Source: an uncultured Clostridia bacterium (lineage in GTDB: Bacteria > Bacillota > Clostridia > UBA1381). From it: a stretch of DNA of 61,939 nt. The position numbers were made by a program, and so were the translations under genes. The stretch is taken from contig CANQQW010000003.1 in the NCBI GenBank assembly GCA_947626075.1, forward strand, positions 1 to 61,939, written 5' to 3'. Position 1 is the stretch's first letter; each line of letters opens with the position of its first letter. The notes below the pieces were generated by a model. That model did no database searches, was not told the origin of the DNA, and saw only the letters and a program-made list of their open reading frames with translations. This document shows positions 55,038 through 61,939 of this stretch, in pieces.

Positions 55038-55147
55038 CGGGACGTCGGGGGCGCCGTCCCCTACACCCGTAATTTTAAAATTGTGCGCCGTAGGGGCTGG
55101 CGCCCTCGACAGCCCGTTTCCGTAGGGGCGACCCTTGCGGTCGCCCG
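55038..55147. repeat. Repeat units between tpiA and gpmI
   Basis: A variant unit D (55038-55065, CGGGACG...CGTCCCCTACA), then type C (55089-55116, CGTAGGGGCTG...CAGCCCG) and type A (55121-55147, CGTAGGGGCGACC...GGTCGCCCG). D runs opposite to C and A. Confidence 0.88.
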
Positions 55148-55178
55148 CGTTACACCGCCCAAATAATTTATACCCTAT

Positions 55179-55931
55179 TTATTTTGCTGCGGCGGTGATT
55201 ACCGCGAAATCGGGGGCTTTGAGCGATGCGCCGCCTATAAGTCCGCCGTCGATATTCGGCTTTGACAAAAGTTCGGCTGCGTTCTTCGCGTTCATCGAGC
55301 CGCCGTACTGGATAGTGATTGCCTTTGCCGTAGCGTCGTCGTAAAGGTCGGCTAAAAGCGCTCTTATCGCGCCGCAAACCTCCTCCGCCTGCTCGTCCGT
55401 GGCGGTCTTGCCCGTGCCGATTGCCCAGATAGGCTCGTACGCTACGACAACCTTCTTCGCGTCGTCCGCGCTTATGCCCGCGAATGCCTTTTTAATCTGA
55501 ATCGCGATCCAGTCCATAGTAATTCCCGCCTCGCGCTGCTCCAGACTTTCGCCGCAGCAAACGATAGGAATAAGACCCTTTTCGAGCGCTTTTTTAGCCT
55601 TTAAATTGACCGTTTCGTCAGTTTCGTTGTTGTATTCACGTCTTTCGCTGTGTCCCATTATAACGTACTGCACGCCCAAATCAACGAGCATATCAGCCGA
55701 TACCTCGCCCGTGAACGCGCCCTTGTCCTCGTAGTGCAGGTTTTCCGCGCCGATTTTTACGTGCGTGCCTTTAGCCGCCTCAATCGCCGGAGCGAGGCAC
55801 ACGTACGGCGTGCAGCATACTACCTCACATGTCGCACCCTTTGTCGCCTCGACGACCTCTTTAACGAAGTCGTATGTTTCCGACGGAAGCTTGTTCATTT
55901 TCCAGTTTCCAGCTATTATATATTTTCCCAT
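55179..55931 (-). CDS. tpiA: Triose-phosphate isomerase
   Basis: A 250-residue TIM barrel. The substrate Lys is in AGNWKMNK, the catalytic His in IMGHSERR and the catalytic Glu in [11 protein letters not shown]; the flexible loop and GGSMNAKN follow. It interconverts glyceraldehyde-3-phosphate and dihydroxyacetone phosphate. GGAGAACG precedes the ATG. It lies 24 bases after pgk. Confidence 0.98.
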   Translation of the reverse strand: MGKYIIAGNWKMNKLPSETYDFVKEVVEATKGATCEVVCCTPYVCLAPAIEAAKGTHVKIGAENLHYEDKGAFTGEVSADMLVDLGVQYVIMGHSERREYNNETDETVNLKAKKALEKGLIPIVCCGESLEQREAGITMDWIAIQIKKAFAGISADDAKKVVVAYEPIWAIGTGKTATDEQAEEVCGAIRALLADLYDDATAKAITIQYGGSMNAKNAAELLSKPNIDGGLIGGASLKAPDFAVITAAAK

Positions 55932-55955
55932 TGTTCGTTCTCCTTTTACTCAAAA

Positions 55956-57140
55956 TTACTTATCCGTCAAAGCCGCGATGCCGGGGAGTTCCTTGCCCTC
56001 CAAAAATTCCATGCTCGCGCCGCCGCCGGTGGAGATGTGGCTCATCTTGTCGCCGAGCCCCGCCTGATTTACAGCCGCAACGCTGTCACCGCCGCCGATA
56101 ATTGTTGTAGCGTCGAGTTCAGCTAAAAGCGCGGCGATTTCGTTCGTACCCTTTGCGAAGTTCGGCATCTCGAACACGCCCATGGGACCGTTCCAAACGA
56201 CCGTCTTTGCGTCCGCAAGCTCCTTTTTAAACAGTTCAACCGACTTAGGACCGATGTCGAGACCCATCCAGCCGTCGGGAATGTCGCCCTCGACTACCTT
56301 TGAGGGAGCGTCGTTGTCAAACTTTTCGGTGATAACCGTGTCAATCGGCAGAATAATCTTGTCGCCCGCCTCGTCGAGCATTTTCTTTGCGTAGTCGATG
56401 TAATCTTCTTCGAGAAGCGACGTGCCGACCGTCCTGCCCTGCGCCGCAAAGAACGTGTACGCCATACCGCCGCCGATTATGAGCTTGTCCACTTTCTTCA
56501 AAAGGTTCTCGATAACGGAAATTTTTGACGAAACCTTACTGCCGCCCAAAATAGCAACGAGCGGTCTTACGGGGCTGTTAACGGCGTTGCCGAGGAAGTT
56601 TATTTCCTTTTCGATAAGATAGCCCGCAACGGCAGGTTTTAATATGGACGCTACGCCCACGTTTGAGCAGTGCGCTCTGTGAGCCGTGCCGAACGCGTCG
56701 TTTACAAACAGGTCCGCGAGCGAGGCGAGTTCCTTTGAAAACGCTTCCTCGTTCTTTGTTTCTTCCTTTCTGTAGCGCGTGTTCTCTAAAAGAACAACGT
56801 CGCCGTCTTTCATTGCCGCAACGGCAGCCTTCGCGTTGTCGCCGACAACGTTATTGTCAGCCGCGAAAACAACCTCTTTGCCAAGCTTTGCCGAAAGGCT
56901 TTTCGCAACCGGCGCAAGCGACATTGAGGGAACGGGTTCACCCTTTGGCTTGCCCATATGCGAGCAGAGAATAACCTTTGCGCCGTTATCCGCAAGGTAC
57001 TTGATTGTCGGAAGCGCGCCCACTATGCGGTTCTCGTCCGTGATGTTGCCGTCGGCGTCCAGCGGAACATTGAAATCGCAGCGGACAAGCACTTTCTTGC
57101 CCTTTACTTCCACATCTTCTACCGTAAGTTTGTTATACAT
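55956..57140 (-). CDS. pgk: Phosphoglycerate kinase
   Basis: A 394-residue monomer. RCDFNVPLD and CSHMGKPKG line the substrate site. [15 protein letters not shown] and [11 protein letters not shown] form the nucleotide side and hinge. It makes ATP from 1,3-bisphosphoglycerate. GGAG precedes the ATG. It is first of pgk-tpiA-gpmI; the gap gene that usually heads this operon is missing here. Confidence 0.98.
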   Translation of the reverse strand: MYNKLTVEDVEVKGKKVLVRCDFNVPLDADGNITDENRIVGALPTIKYLADNGAKVILCSHMGKPKGEPVPSMSLAPVAKSLSAKLGKEVVFAADNNVVGDNAKAAVAAMKDGDVVLLENTRYRKEETKNEEAFSKELASLADLFVNDAFGTAHRAHCSNVGVASILKPAVAGYLIEKEINFLGNAVNSPVRPLVAILGGSKVSSKISVIENLLKKVDKLIIGGGMAYTFFAAQGRTVGTSLLEEDYIDYAKKMLDEAGDKIILPIDTVITEKFDNDAPSKVVEGDIPDGWMGLDIGPKSVELFKKELADAKTVVWNGPMGVFEMPNFAKGTNEIAALLAELDATTIIGGGDSVAAVNQAGLGDKMSHISTGGGASMEFLEGKELPGIAALTDK

Positions 57141-57188
57141 AATTTTATCTCCTTTTCGCGCGGCACAGCCGCATTTTTTCTATTTTAT

Positions 57189-57217
57189 ATTATATATAAA
57201 ATTTGTCCGTATTGCAA
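57189..57217 (-). promoter_or_regulatory. pgk-tpiA-gpmI promoter
   Basis: On the minus strand TTGCAA (57217-57212), a 17-base spacer and TATAAT (57194-57189). A small GCGGC/GCCGC hairpin (57160-57172) lies in the leader. Confidence 0.7.
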
Positions 57218-57235
57218 GTAGATAATACAATTTCA

Positions 57236-57739
57236 TCAAAAATTTAACAGTTTAATCAGTATAACAGCCATGAGTATTCCCACGACGTCCCCGAGCACGG
57301 CGAACGGCAGGGCGCGGAGCGTATGTTTTGCGCGCGTTCCGGCGAAGTACACGCAGAGGCAGTAAAGCGTCGTTTCGGTGCTGCCCATGATTACGGACGC
57401 GATACGTCCTATGTCGCCGTCCGCGCCGTGGGTTTTGAGTATGTCGGTCAAAAGTCCGAGCGCGCCGCTGCCGGATATGGGTCGCAGCAGCGCGAGCGGC
57501 ATTACCTCGGCAGGTATGAGCCGCGTCACGGGCGAAAGCAGTTTTATTATAAGGTCGAGCGTGCCGGACGCGCGGAGCATATACGCGGCGGTAAGCGCGG
57601 CTAAAAGCGGCGGAAATATGTTCGCCGCGATTTTCATACCGTCCGCCGCGCCGGAGATGAACAGGTCGTAGGTGTTTTGTTTTTTCGCGAGCGCGATAAT
57701 GAGGATCGCGGCGATTATCGCGGGTATTACGTATGTCAT
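57236..57739 (-). CDS. spmB: Spore maturation protein B
   Basis: A 167-residue membrane protein with a nucleoside-recognition (Gate) domain: LFISGAADGMKIAANIFPPLLA and RPISGSGALGLLTDI. SpmA and SpmB are needed for full dehydration of the spore core. The ATG at 57739 overlaps the spmA stop (ATGA). It is the second gene of the conserved spmA-spmB pair. Confidence 0.95.
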   Translation of the reverse strand: MTYVIPAIIAAILIIALAKKQNTYDLFISGAADGMKIAANIFPPLLAALTAAYMLRASGTLDLIIKLLSPVTRLIPAEVMPLALLRPISGSGALGLLTDILKTHGADGDIGRIASVIMGSTETTLYCLCVYFAGTRAKHTLRALPFAVLGDVVGILMAVILIKLLNF

Positions 57740-58305
57740 GGTGTGTACCTCAGCCACAGCCGTGCGGAGAGGGTGGCGGTGGCGGCGGCGGTAAATGATG
57801 CTATCCACACGGGCAGGACAATCGAAAACGGGTCAGCCGACCCGGCGGCGGCGCGCAGCGCGATAATCGTCGTCGGTATAAGCTGTATCGACGCGGTATT
57901 TATAACGACAAGCATACACATATTTTTCGACGCGTACTCGGGGCGCGGATTTTCACGGTCGAGCGCGCGCATCGCCAGAATACCCTCGGGCGTCGCGGCG
58001 TTGCCCATGCCGAGCAAATTCGCGCTCATGTTCATCGCTATATGACCTTTCGCTTCCTCGCCCGCACCGGGAAAGAGGAACGAAATTACGGGTCGGAGCA
58101 GCCGTTTTACCTTATCCTGAAGTCCCGACTTTTCCGCGATTTTCATTATTCCCGTCCAGAAGCACATCACGCCCGCGAACGACAGTACGACAAAAACCGA
58201 CTCTTTCGCACCGTCAAACGCGGCGTTCACCGTTTCGCCGACCGTGCCGTTTACCGCCGACACGACGAGCGACACTATTATCATTGCGCACCAGATATAG
58301 TTCAT
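57736..58305 (-). CDS. spmA: Spore maturation protein A
   Basis: A 189-residue membrane protein with the partner Gate domain: FDGAKESVFVVLSFAGVMCFWTGIM and NLLGMGNAATPEGILAM. It works with SpmB in spore core dehydration. The ATG at 58305 is chosen because AGAGGTG lies just upstream; the GTG at 58314 overlaps that RBS. Confidence 0.95.
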   Translation of the reverse strand: MNYIWCAMIIVSLVVSAVNGTVGETVNAAFDGAKESVFVVLSFAGVMCFWTGIMKIAEKSGLQDKVKRLLRPVISFLFPGAGEEAKGHIAMNMSANLLGMGNAATPEGILAMRALDRENPRPEYASKNMCMLVVINTASIQLIPTTIIALRAAAGSADPFSIVLPVWIASFTAAATATLSARLWLRYTP

Positions 58306-58356
58306 AAACTTCACCTCTGTTTAAAGATTTATTCTTTTTACGATATTTTTAGCACA

Positions 58357-58387
58357 AAAAAAACGAACCGATTAAGGTTCGTTTTTA
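58357..58387 (-). terminator. Terminator of the TM2 gene
   Basis: AAACGAACC (58361-58369) pairs with GGTTCGTTT (58376-58384), with a T-run on the minus strand, just past the TM2 gene. Confidence 0.85.
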
Positions 58388-58395
58388 ATTTTTGC

Positions 58396-58791
58396 TTAGT
58401 CTGCCAAAAGATTTCCTTTTGCGTCCTTATTAATTTTTCCGCAAAGGATAAGGATACCCTCAATAAAGCCCCAAATAGCGCCCGCGCCGCAGGTTACAAG
58501 AGTAACCGCAATCTGAGCTATGCCTATGCCCGTGCGTCCGAGATAAAAGCTATGTACTCCGAATCCGCCAAGGAATATTCCGAGCAATCCGGCTGCCATT
58601 TTTGACTTGCTGCCAACCGTCGCTGTATTATTGGTAAGCGACACACCGCATTTTACACATACTGACGCATTGGGTACGGTATTCGCACCGCAGTTCGGGC
58701 AAAAATTAACGCCCTGACCCACGCTGACACCGCATTTTACGCATACTGACGCGTTTGGGTCTATTTGATTTCCGCAATTTTTACAAAACAT
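58396..58791 (-). CDS. Zinc-ribbon and TM2-domain membrane protein
   Basis: About 131 residues. Two tandem zinc ribbons come first (CKNCGNQID...CVKCG and CPNCGANTV...CVKCG). A TM2 domain follows with two membrane helices around FLGGFGVHSFYLGRTGIGIAQ and AIWGFIEGILILCG. The ribbons repeat the segment PNASVCVKCGVS, pointing to an internal duplication. The function is unknown. The ATG at 58791 follows GGAGGG; an in-frame start at 58824 would include the RBS. Confidence 0.88.
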   Translation of the reverse strand: MFCKNCGNQIDPNASVCVKCGVSVGQGVNFCPNCGANTVPNASVCVKCGVSLTNNTATVGSKSKMAAGLLGIFLGGFGVHSFYLGRTGIGIAQIAVTLVTCGAGAIWGFIEGILILCGKINKDAKGNLLAD

Positions 58792-58864
58792 AAAAAACCC
58801 TCCATTCCGAAAATATTTTATCATAATTATATATACATGTCAATAAAAATTTTTAATTTACGGT

Positions 58865-58892
58865 TTGCTAACGCGGAAAAATGTGGTACAAT
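58865..58892 (+). promoter_or_regulatory. Probable coaBC promoter
   Basis: TTGCTA (58865-58870), a 16-base spacer and TACAAT (58887-58892), about 30 bases ahead of the ATG. Confidence 0.55.
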
Positions 58893-58923
58893 ATAAATAC
58901 GACCACAAGAAAGGAATGGTTTT

Positions 58924-60108
58924 ATGCTTACTGGGAAAACGGTTATACTCGGCGTAACGGGAAGTATTGCGGCGTATAAGACGGTTAATCTTGCGCGGAT
59001 GCTGATAAAGCTTCATTGTGATGTGCGTGTTATTATGACAAAAAACGCGCTGAATTTTATAAATCCGATAACCTTTGAATCGCTTACGGGAAACAAATGT
59101 CTTGTAGATACATTTGACAGGAATTTTGAGTACAGCGTGGAGCATGTGGCGCTCGCGAAAGCGGCGGACGTGGTTATGATCGCGCCCGCGAGCGCGGACG
59201 TGATAGGCAAAATCGCCGGCGGTATCGCGGACGATATGCTCACAACAACCGTTATGGCGTGTCCGTGCAAAAAAATCATAGCGCCGGCGATGAACCATAA
59301 TATGTACCATAATCCTATTGTTAGGGATAATTTAGAAAAACTGAAAGGGTACGGCTATGAGATCGTGGAGCCGGCGCGCGGTATGCTCGCAAACGGCGAC
59401 ATAGGCGACGGAAGAATGCCGGACGAGGCGCTTCTTTTCGAGTACATCATGCGTGAAACCGCGTTTGAAAAGGATATGGCGGGTAAAAAAGTAGTTGTGA
59501 CGGCGGGAGCCACCATGGAGGCTATCGACCCGGTGCGCTATATAACAAATTATTCCACAGGTAAAATGGGCTTCGCGCTTGCGAGGAACGCTATGCGGCG
59601 CGGCGCGGACGTTACGTTAATCGCGGGTAAATGCGAGACCGATATGCCGCTGCTCGTTAATACCGTGCGCGTCAAAAGCGCTAAAGAAATGTACGACGCG
59701 GTTATGGCGAACGCGGACGCGGATATAATCGTCAAAGCGGCGGCGGTGGCGGACTACCGTCCGAAAAATGTCGGTAAGGAAAAGATAAAAAAGACGGATG
59801 AAGATATGGTTATAAAGTTAGAACGCACCGACGACATACTTGCCGTGCTCGGTAAAAACAAGAAAAAGGGTCAGTTTATATGCGGTTTTTCAATGGAGAC
59901 CGAAAATTTGATTGAAAATTCGCAAAAAAAGCTTGTGGAAAAAAATGCCGATATGATAGTTGCCAACAGTCTGCGCCGAGAGGGCGCGGGGTTCGGCGGC
60001 GACACGAATATCGTAACGCTGATTACCGCAAAAAGCGTTATTCAGCTTGAAAAAATGAGCAAGGACGAGACCGCGGAAAGGATTTTTGATTTTATTCTCG
60101 GGAAATAA
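58924..60108 (+). CDS. coaBC: Phosphopantothenoylcysteine decarboxylase/phosphopantothenate-cysteine ligase
   Basis: A 394-residue bifunctional coenzyme A enzyme. The N-terminal FMN-dependent decarboxylase domain (~1-180) has GVTGSIAAYK, the catalytic His in VEHVALAKAAD and APAMNHNMYHNP. The C-terminal ligase domain (~185-394) has TAGATMEAIDPVRYITNYS and KAAAVADYRP. AAAGGA precedes the ATG. It is monocistronic; pantothenate synthesis genes are not adjacent. Confidence 0.97.
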   Translation: MLTGKTVILGVTGSIAAYKTVNLARMLIKLHCDVRVIMTKNALNFINPITFESLTGNKCLVDTFDRNFEYSVEHVALAKAADVVMIAPASADVIGKIAGGIADDMLTTTVMACPCKKIIAPAMNHNMYHNPIVRDNLEKLKGYGYEIVEPARGMLANGDIGDGRMPDEALLFEYIMRETAFEKDMAGKKVVVTAGATMEAIDPVRYITNYSTGKMGFALARNAMRRGADVTLIAGKCETDMPLLVNTVRVKSAKEMYDAVMANADADIIVKAAAVADYRPKNVGKEKIKKTDEDMVIKLERTDDILAVLGKNKKKGQFICGFSMETENLIENSQKKLVEKNADMIVANSLRREGAGFGGDTNIVTLITAKSVIQLEKMSKDETAERIFDFILGK

Positions 60109-60112
60109 ATAA

Positions 60113-60144
60113 AAAAAGAAGATGTCTCATGACATCTTCTTTTT
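60113..60144. terminator. Bidirectional terminator between coaBC and tuf
   Basis: AAAAAGAAGATGTC (60113-60126) pairs with GACATCTTCTTTTT (60131-60144) across TCAT, between convergent genes. Confidence 0.92.
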
Positions 60145-60157
60145 AGTTACGTTTTAA

Positions 60158-61360
60158 TTATTCGGCAATATCCGAAACAACGCCCGAACCAACCGTTCTG
60201 CCGCCCTCGCGGATAGCGAAACGCAGACCCTTTTCGATAGCGATCGGTGTGATAAGCTCAACGTTCATCTTTACGTTATCGCCGGGCATGCACATCTCTG
60301 TACCCTCGGGAAGATTGATAACGCCTGTAACGTCTGTTGTTCTGAAATAGAACTGAGGTCTGTAGTTATTGAAGAACGGTGTGTGACGGCCGCCCTCGTC
60401 CTTTGTCAGAACGTAAACCTCGCCTGTGAACTTTGTGTGCGGATGGATCGAACCGGGCTTTGAAAGAACCTGACCTCTTTCAATTTCGGTTCTCTGAACA
60501 CCACGAAGAAGCGCGCCGATATTGTCGCCCGCCTCAGCGTAATCAAGAAGCTTTCTGAACATCTCGATACCTGTAACGACAACCTTTCTCTTTTCGTCTG
60601 TAAGACCAACGATTTCAACCTCGTCGTTAAGGTTCAAGCGGCCTCTTTCAACTCTGCCCGTAGCAACCGTACCACGACCCGTGATCGAGAAGATGTCCTC
60701 GATAGGCATAAGGAACGGAAGATCCGACTTTCTTTCGGGAGTCGGAATGTAGCTGTCAACAGCGTCCATAAGCTCGTGAATACACTTGTACTCGGGAGCG
60801 TCCGGGTCTGTTGCTGACGACTCAAGAACCTGCAGCGCGGAACCTGTGATAATCGGTGTATCGTCGCCGGGGAAGTCATACTCGTTAAGAAGCTCTCTTA
60901 CTTCCATTTCAACAAGCTCAAGAAGCTCGGGGTCGTCTACCTGGTCGCTCTTGTTAAGGAATACAACGATGTAAGGAACGCCAACCTGACGTGAAAGCAG
61001 AATGTGCTCTCTTGTCTGGGGCATCGGACCGTCTGCAGCCGATACAACGAGGATAGCGCCGTCCATCTGAGCCGCGCCGGTAATCATGTTCTTTACATAG
61101 TCGGCGTGTCCCGGGCAGTCAACGTGAGCATAGTGACGAGCGTCTGTCTCGTACTCAACGTGAGCAGTTGAAATCGTGATACCTCTTTCTCTCTCCTCGG
61201 GAGCCTTATCAATCATGTCATAAGCTTCATACTTAGCCTGACCTTTCATAGCCAGAACCTTGGTGATAGCCGCCGTAAGAGTTGTCTTACCGTGGTCAAC
61301 GTGGCCGATGGTACCAATGTTTACGTGCGGTTTGGTTCTTTCAAATTTCTCTTTTGCCAT
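60158..61360 (-). CDS. tuf: Elongation factor Tu
   Basis: A 400-residue GTPase that delivers aminoacyl-tRNA to the ribosome. G1 is [10 protein letters not shown]3 [10 protein letters not shown] and G4 NKSD (Ser where many EF-Tu have Cys or Val). Domains II and III are complete, with GVVSDIAE at the end. AAGGAGG precedes the ATG. It lies 107 bases after fusA on the same strand, the usual fusA-tuf order, and has its own promoter. Confidence 0.98.
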   Translation of the reverse strand: MAKEKFERTKPHVNIGTIGHVDHGKTTLTAAITKVLAMKGQAKYEAYDMIDKAPEERERGITISTAHVEYETDARHYAHVDCPGHADYVKNMITGAAQMDGAILVVSAADGPMPQTREHILLSRQVGVPYIVVFLNKSDQVDDPELLELVEMEVRELLNEYDFPGDDTPIITGSALQVLESSATDPDAPEYKCIHELMDAVDSYIPTPERKSDLPFLMPIEDIFSITGRGTVATGRVERGRLNLNDEVEIVGLTDEKRKVVVTGIEMFRKLLDYAEAGDNIGALLRGVQRTEIERGQVLSKPGSIHPHTKFTGEVYVLTKDEGGRHTPFFNNYRPQFYFRTTDVTGVINLPEGTEMCMPGDNVKMNVELITPIAIEKGLRFAIREGGRTVGSGVVSDIAE

Positions 61361-61404
61361 TGTAAAATTCCTCCTTAAAATAATATAGTTACACTAATAA
61401 AGTT

Positions 61405-61433
61405 ATTGTACAATTTTTTCTTGAAAAAATCAA
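61405..61433 (-). promoter_or_regulatory. tuf promoter
   Basis: On the minus strand TTGATT (61433-61428), a 17-base spacer and TACAAT (61410-61405), giving tuf expression independent of fusA. A weak hairpin, TTTGTAAA/TTTACAAA, lies between fusA and this promoter. Confidence 0.65.
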
Positions 61434-61467
61434 GTATTTTTTGTAAATATTTTTAATTCTTTACAAA

Positions 61468-61939
61468 TCAATCCTTAGACCGTTCGTTCATAATCTTTTC
61501 CTGAACGGATCTGGGGACTTCGCTGTAATGCGACGGTTCCATTGTGTACTGTCCGCGTCCCTGTGTGCCTGAGCGGAGCACCGTCGCGTAGCCGAACATT
61601 TCAGCCAGCGGCACGTCAGCCGTTACCTGCGTAACGCCGCCGGAACGTGATTCCTGCTGCTTGACCATACCTCTTCTCGATGAAAGGTCGCCGATTACGA
61701 AGCCGAGATAGTCGTCGGGAACGATTACGTTTACGAGCATGATAGGCTCCTTGATTACAGGGTCAGCCTTCTTCATACCCTCCTTGAACGCCATTGAAGC
61801 GGCAATCTTGAACGCCATTTCCGAAGAGTCGACCTCGTGGTAAGAACCGTCGTAAAGCGTGGCTTTTACGTCAACAACGTTGTAGCCCGCGAGTACGCCG
61901 GACTGCATAGCGCCCTGGATACCCGCGTCAACAGCCGGT
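61468..61939 (-). CDS. fusA: Elongation factor G, C-terminal part (partial)
   Basis: The last ~157 residues of EF-G; the frame is open to the right edge, so the start is outside. [19 protein letters not shown] and [20 protein letters not shown] are domain [36 protein letters not shown] is domain V. It translocates tRNA and mRNA on the ribosome. The [15 protein letters not shown] segment departs from the common EF-G pattern, which might mark a divergent EF-G or a paralogue. It is followed by tuf. Confidence 0.93.
   Translation of the reverse strand, partial: PAVDAGIQGAMQSGVLAGYNVVDVKATLYDGSYHEVDSSEMAFKIAASMAFKEGMKKADPVIKEPIMLVNVIVPDDYLGFVIGDLSSRRGMVKQQESRSGGVTQVTADVPLAEMFGYATVLRSGTQGRGQYTMEPSHYSEVPRSVQEKIMNERSKD

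Overview
The window looks like the chromosome of an endospore-forming member of the Clostridia (Firmicutes). It carries spore genes (a GerA-type germinant receptor operon, spmA, spmB). It also has Firmicutes replication genes (a DnaD-like protein, a DnaI-like helicase loader, parA/parB with parS sites), the HemZ-type coproporphyrinogen oxidase, an ECF transporter core and a lysine riboswitch ahead of asd-dapA-dapB. Promoters are mostly close to the sigma-A consensus and ribosome sites are strong GGAGG types. No phage or CRISPR locus is visible. The only mobile-element trace is the tail of a serine recombinase at the left edge.

Layout. 0-0.8 kb: recombinase tail and a type II toxin-antitoxin pair. 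0.8-3.7 kb: rRNA methyltransferase, DnaD-like protein and an Xre regulator. 3.8-5.6 kb: a polytopic membrane protein. 5.9-13.6 kb: rpoB-rpoC. 13.7-21.6 kb: a minus-strand operon (methyltransferase, ecfA1, ecfA2, ecfT, truA, DUF5711-type protein, cvpA, ilvD). 21.7-21.9 kb: an unannotated structured RNA candidate. 22.0-25.8 kb: tyrA, then queF-queC-queD-queE-folE, which together make preQ1 from GTP. 25.9-31.8 kb: helicase loader, hemZ, MBL hydrolase, dnaN, dnaA. 31.9-34.8 kb: ppk and an SDR reductase. 34.9-35.2 kb: RNase P RNA. 35.3-41.1 kb: a Nif3-like gene, trmK, a region dense in DnaA boxes, serS, two small membrane proteins, parB, parA. 41.5-45.8 kb: germination operon with a 53-residue extra gene. 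45.9-47.5 kb: SLOG-like protein, tRNA-Thr and a CAP-domain secreted protein. 47.5-50.7 kb: lysine riboswitch and asd-dapA-dapB. 50.7-51.6 kb: a second structured RNA candidate and a dense repeat cluster. 51.6-53.4 kb: a BspA-like leucine-rich-repeat secreted protein. 53.5-57.1 kb: gpmI, tpiA, pgk. 57.2-58.8 kb: spmB, spmA and a TM2/zinc-ribbon protein. 58.9-60.1 kb: coaBC. 60.2-61.9 kb: tuf and the end of fusA.

Most genes are ordinary housekeeping genes. The less expected material is between them: (1) two free-standing transcription units with promoter, long closing stem and terminator but no reading frame, near 21.8 and 50.8 kb; (2) a family of short palindromes sharing a CGTAGGGG...CCCG frame whose stems change in a compensating way, found at four intergenic sites; (3) a DnaA-box cluster at 36.7-37.1 kb, separate from the boxes between dnaA and dnaN; (4) the usual rpoBC-rpsLG-fusA-tuf block split into two halves that face each other across about 46 kb; (5) a second copy of the RNase P RNA 3' end; and (6) two 56-bp palindromes ahead of parA. 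All calls were made by reading the sequence, with no database search or folding program.
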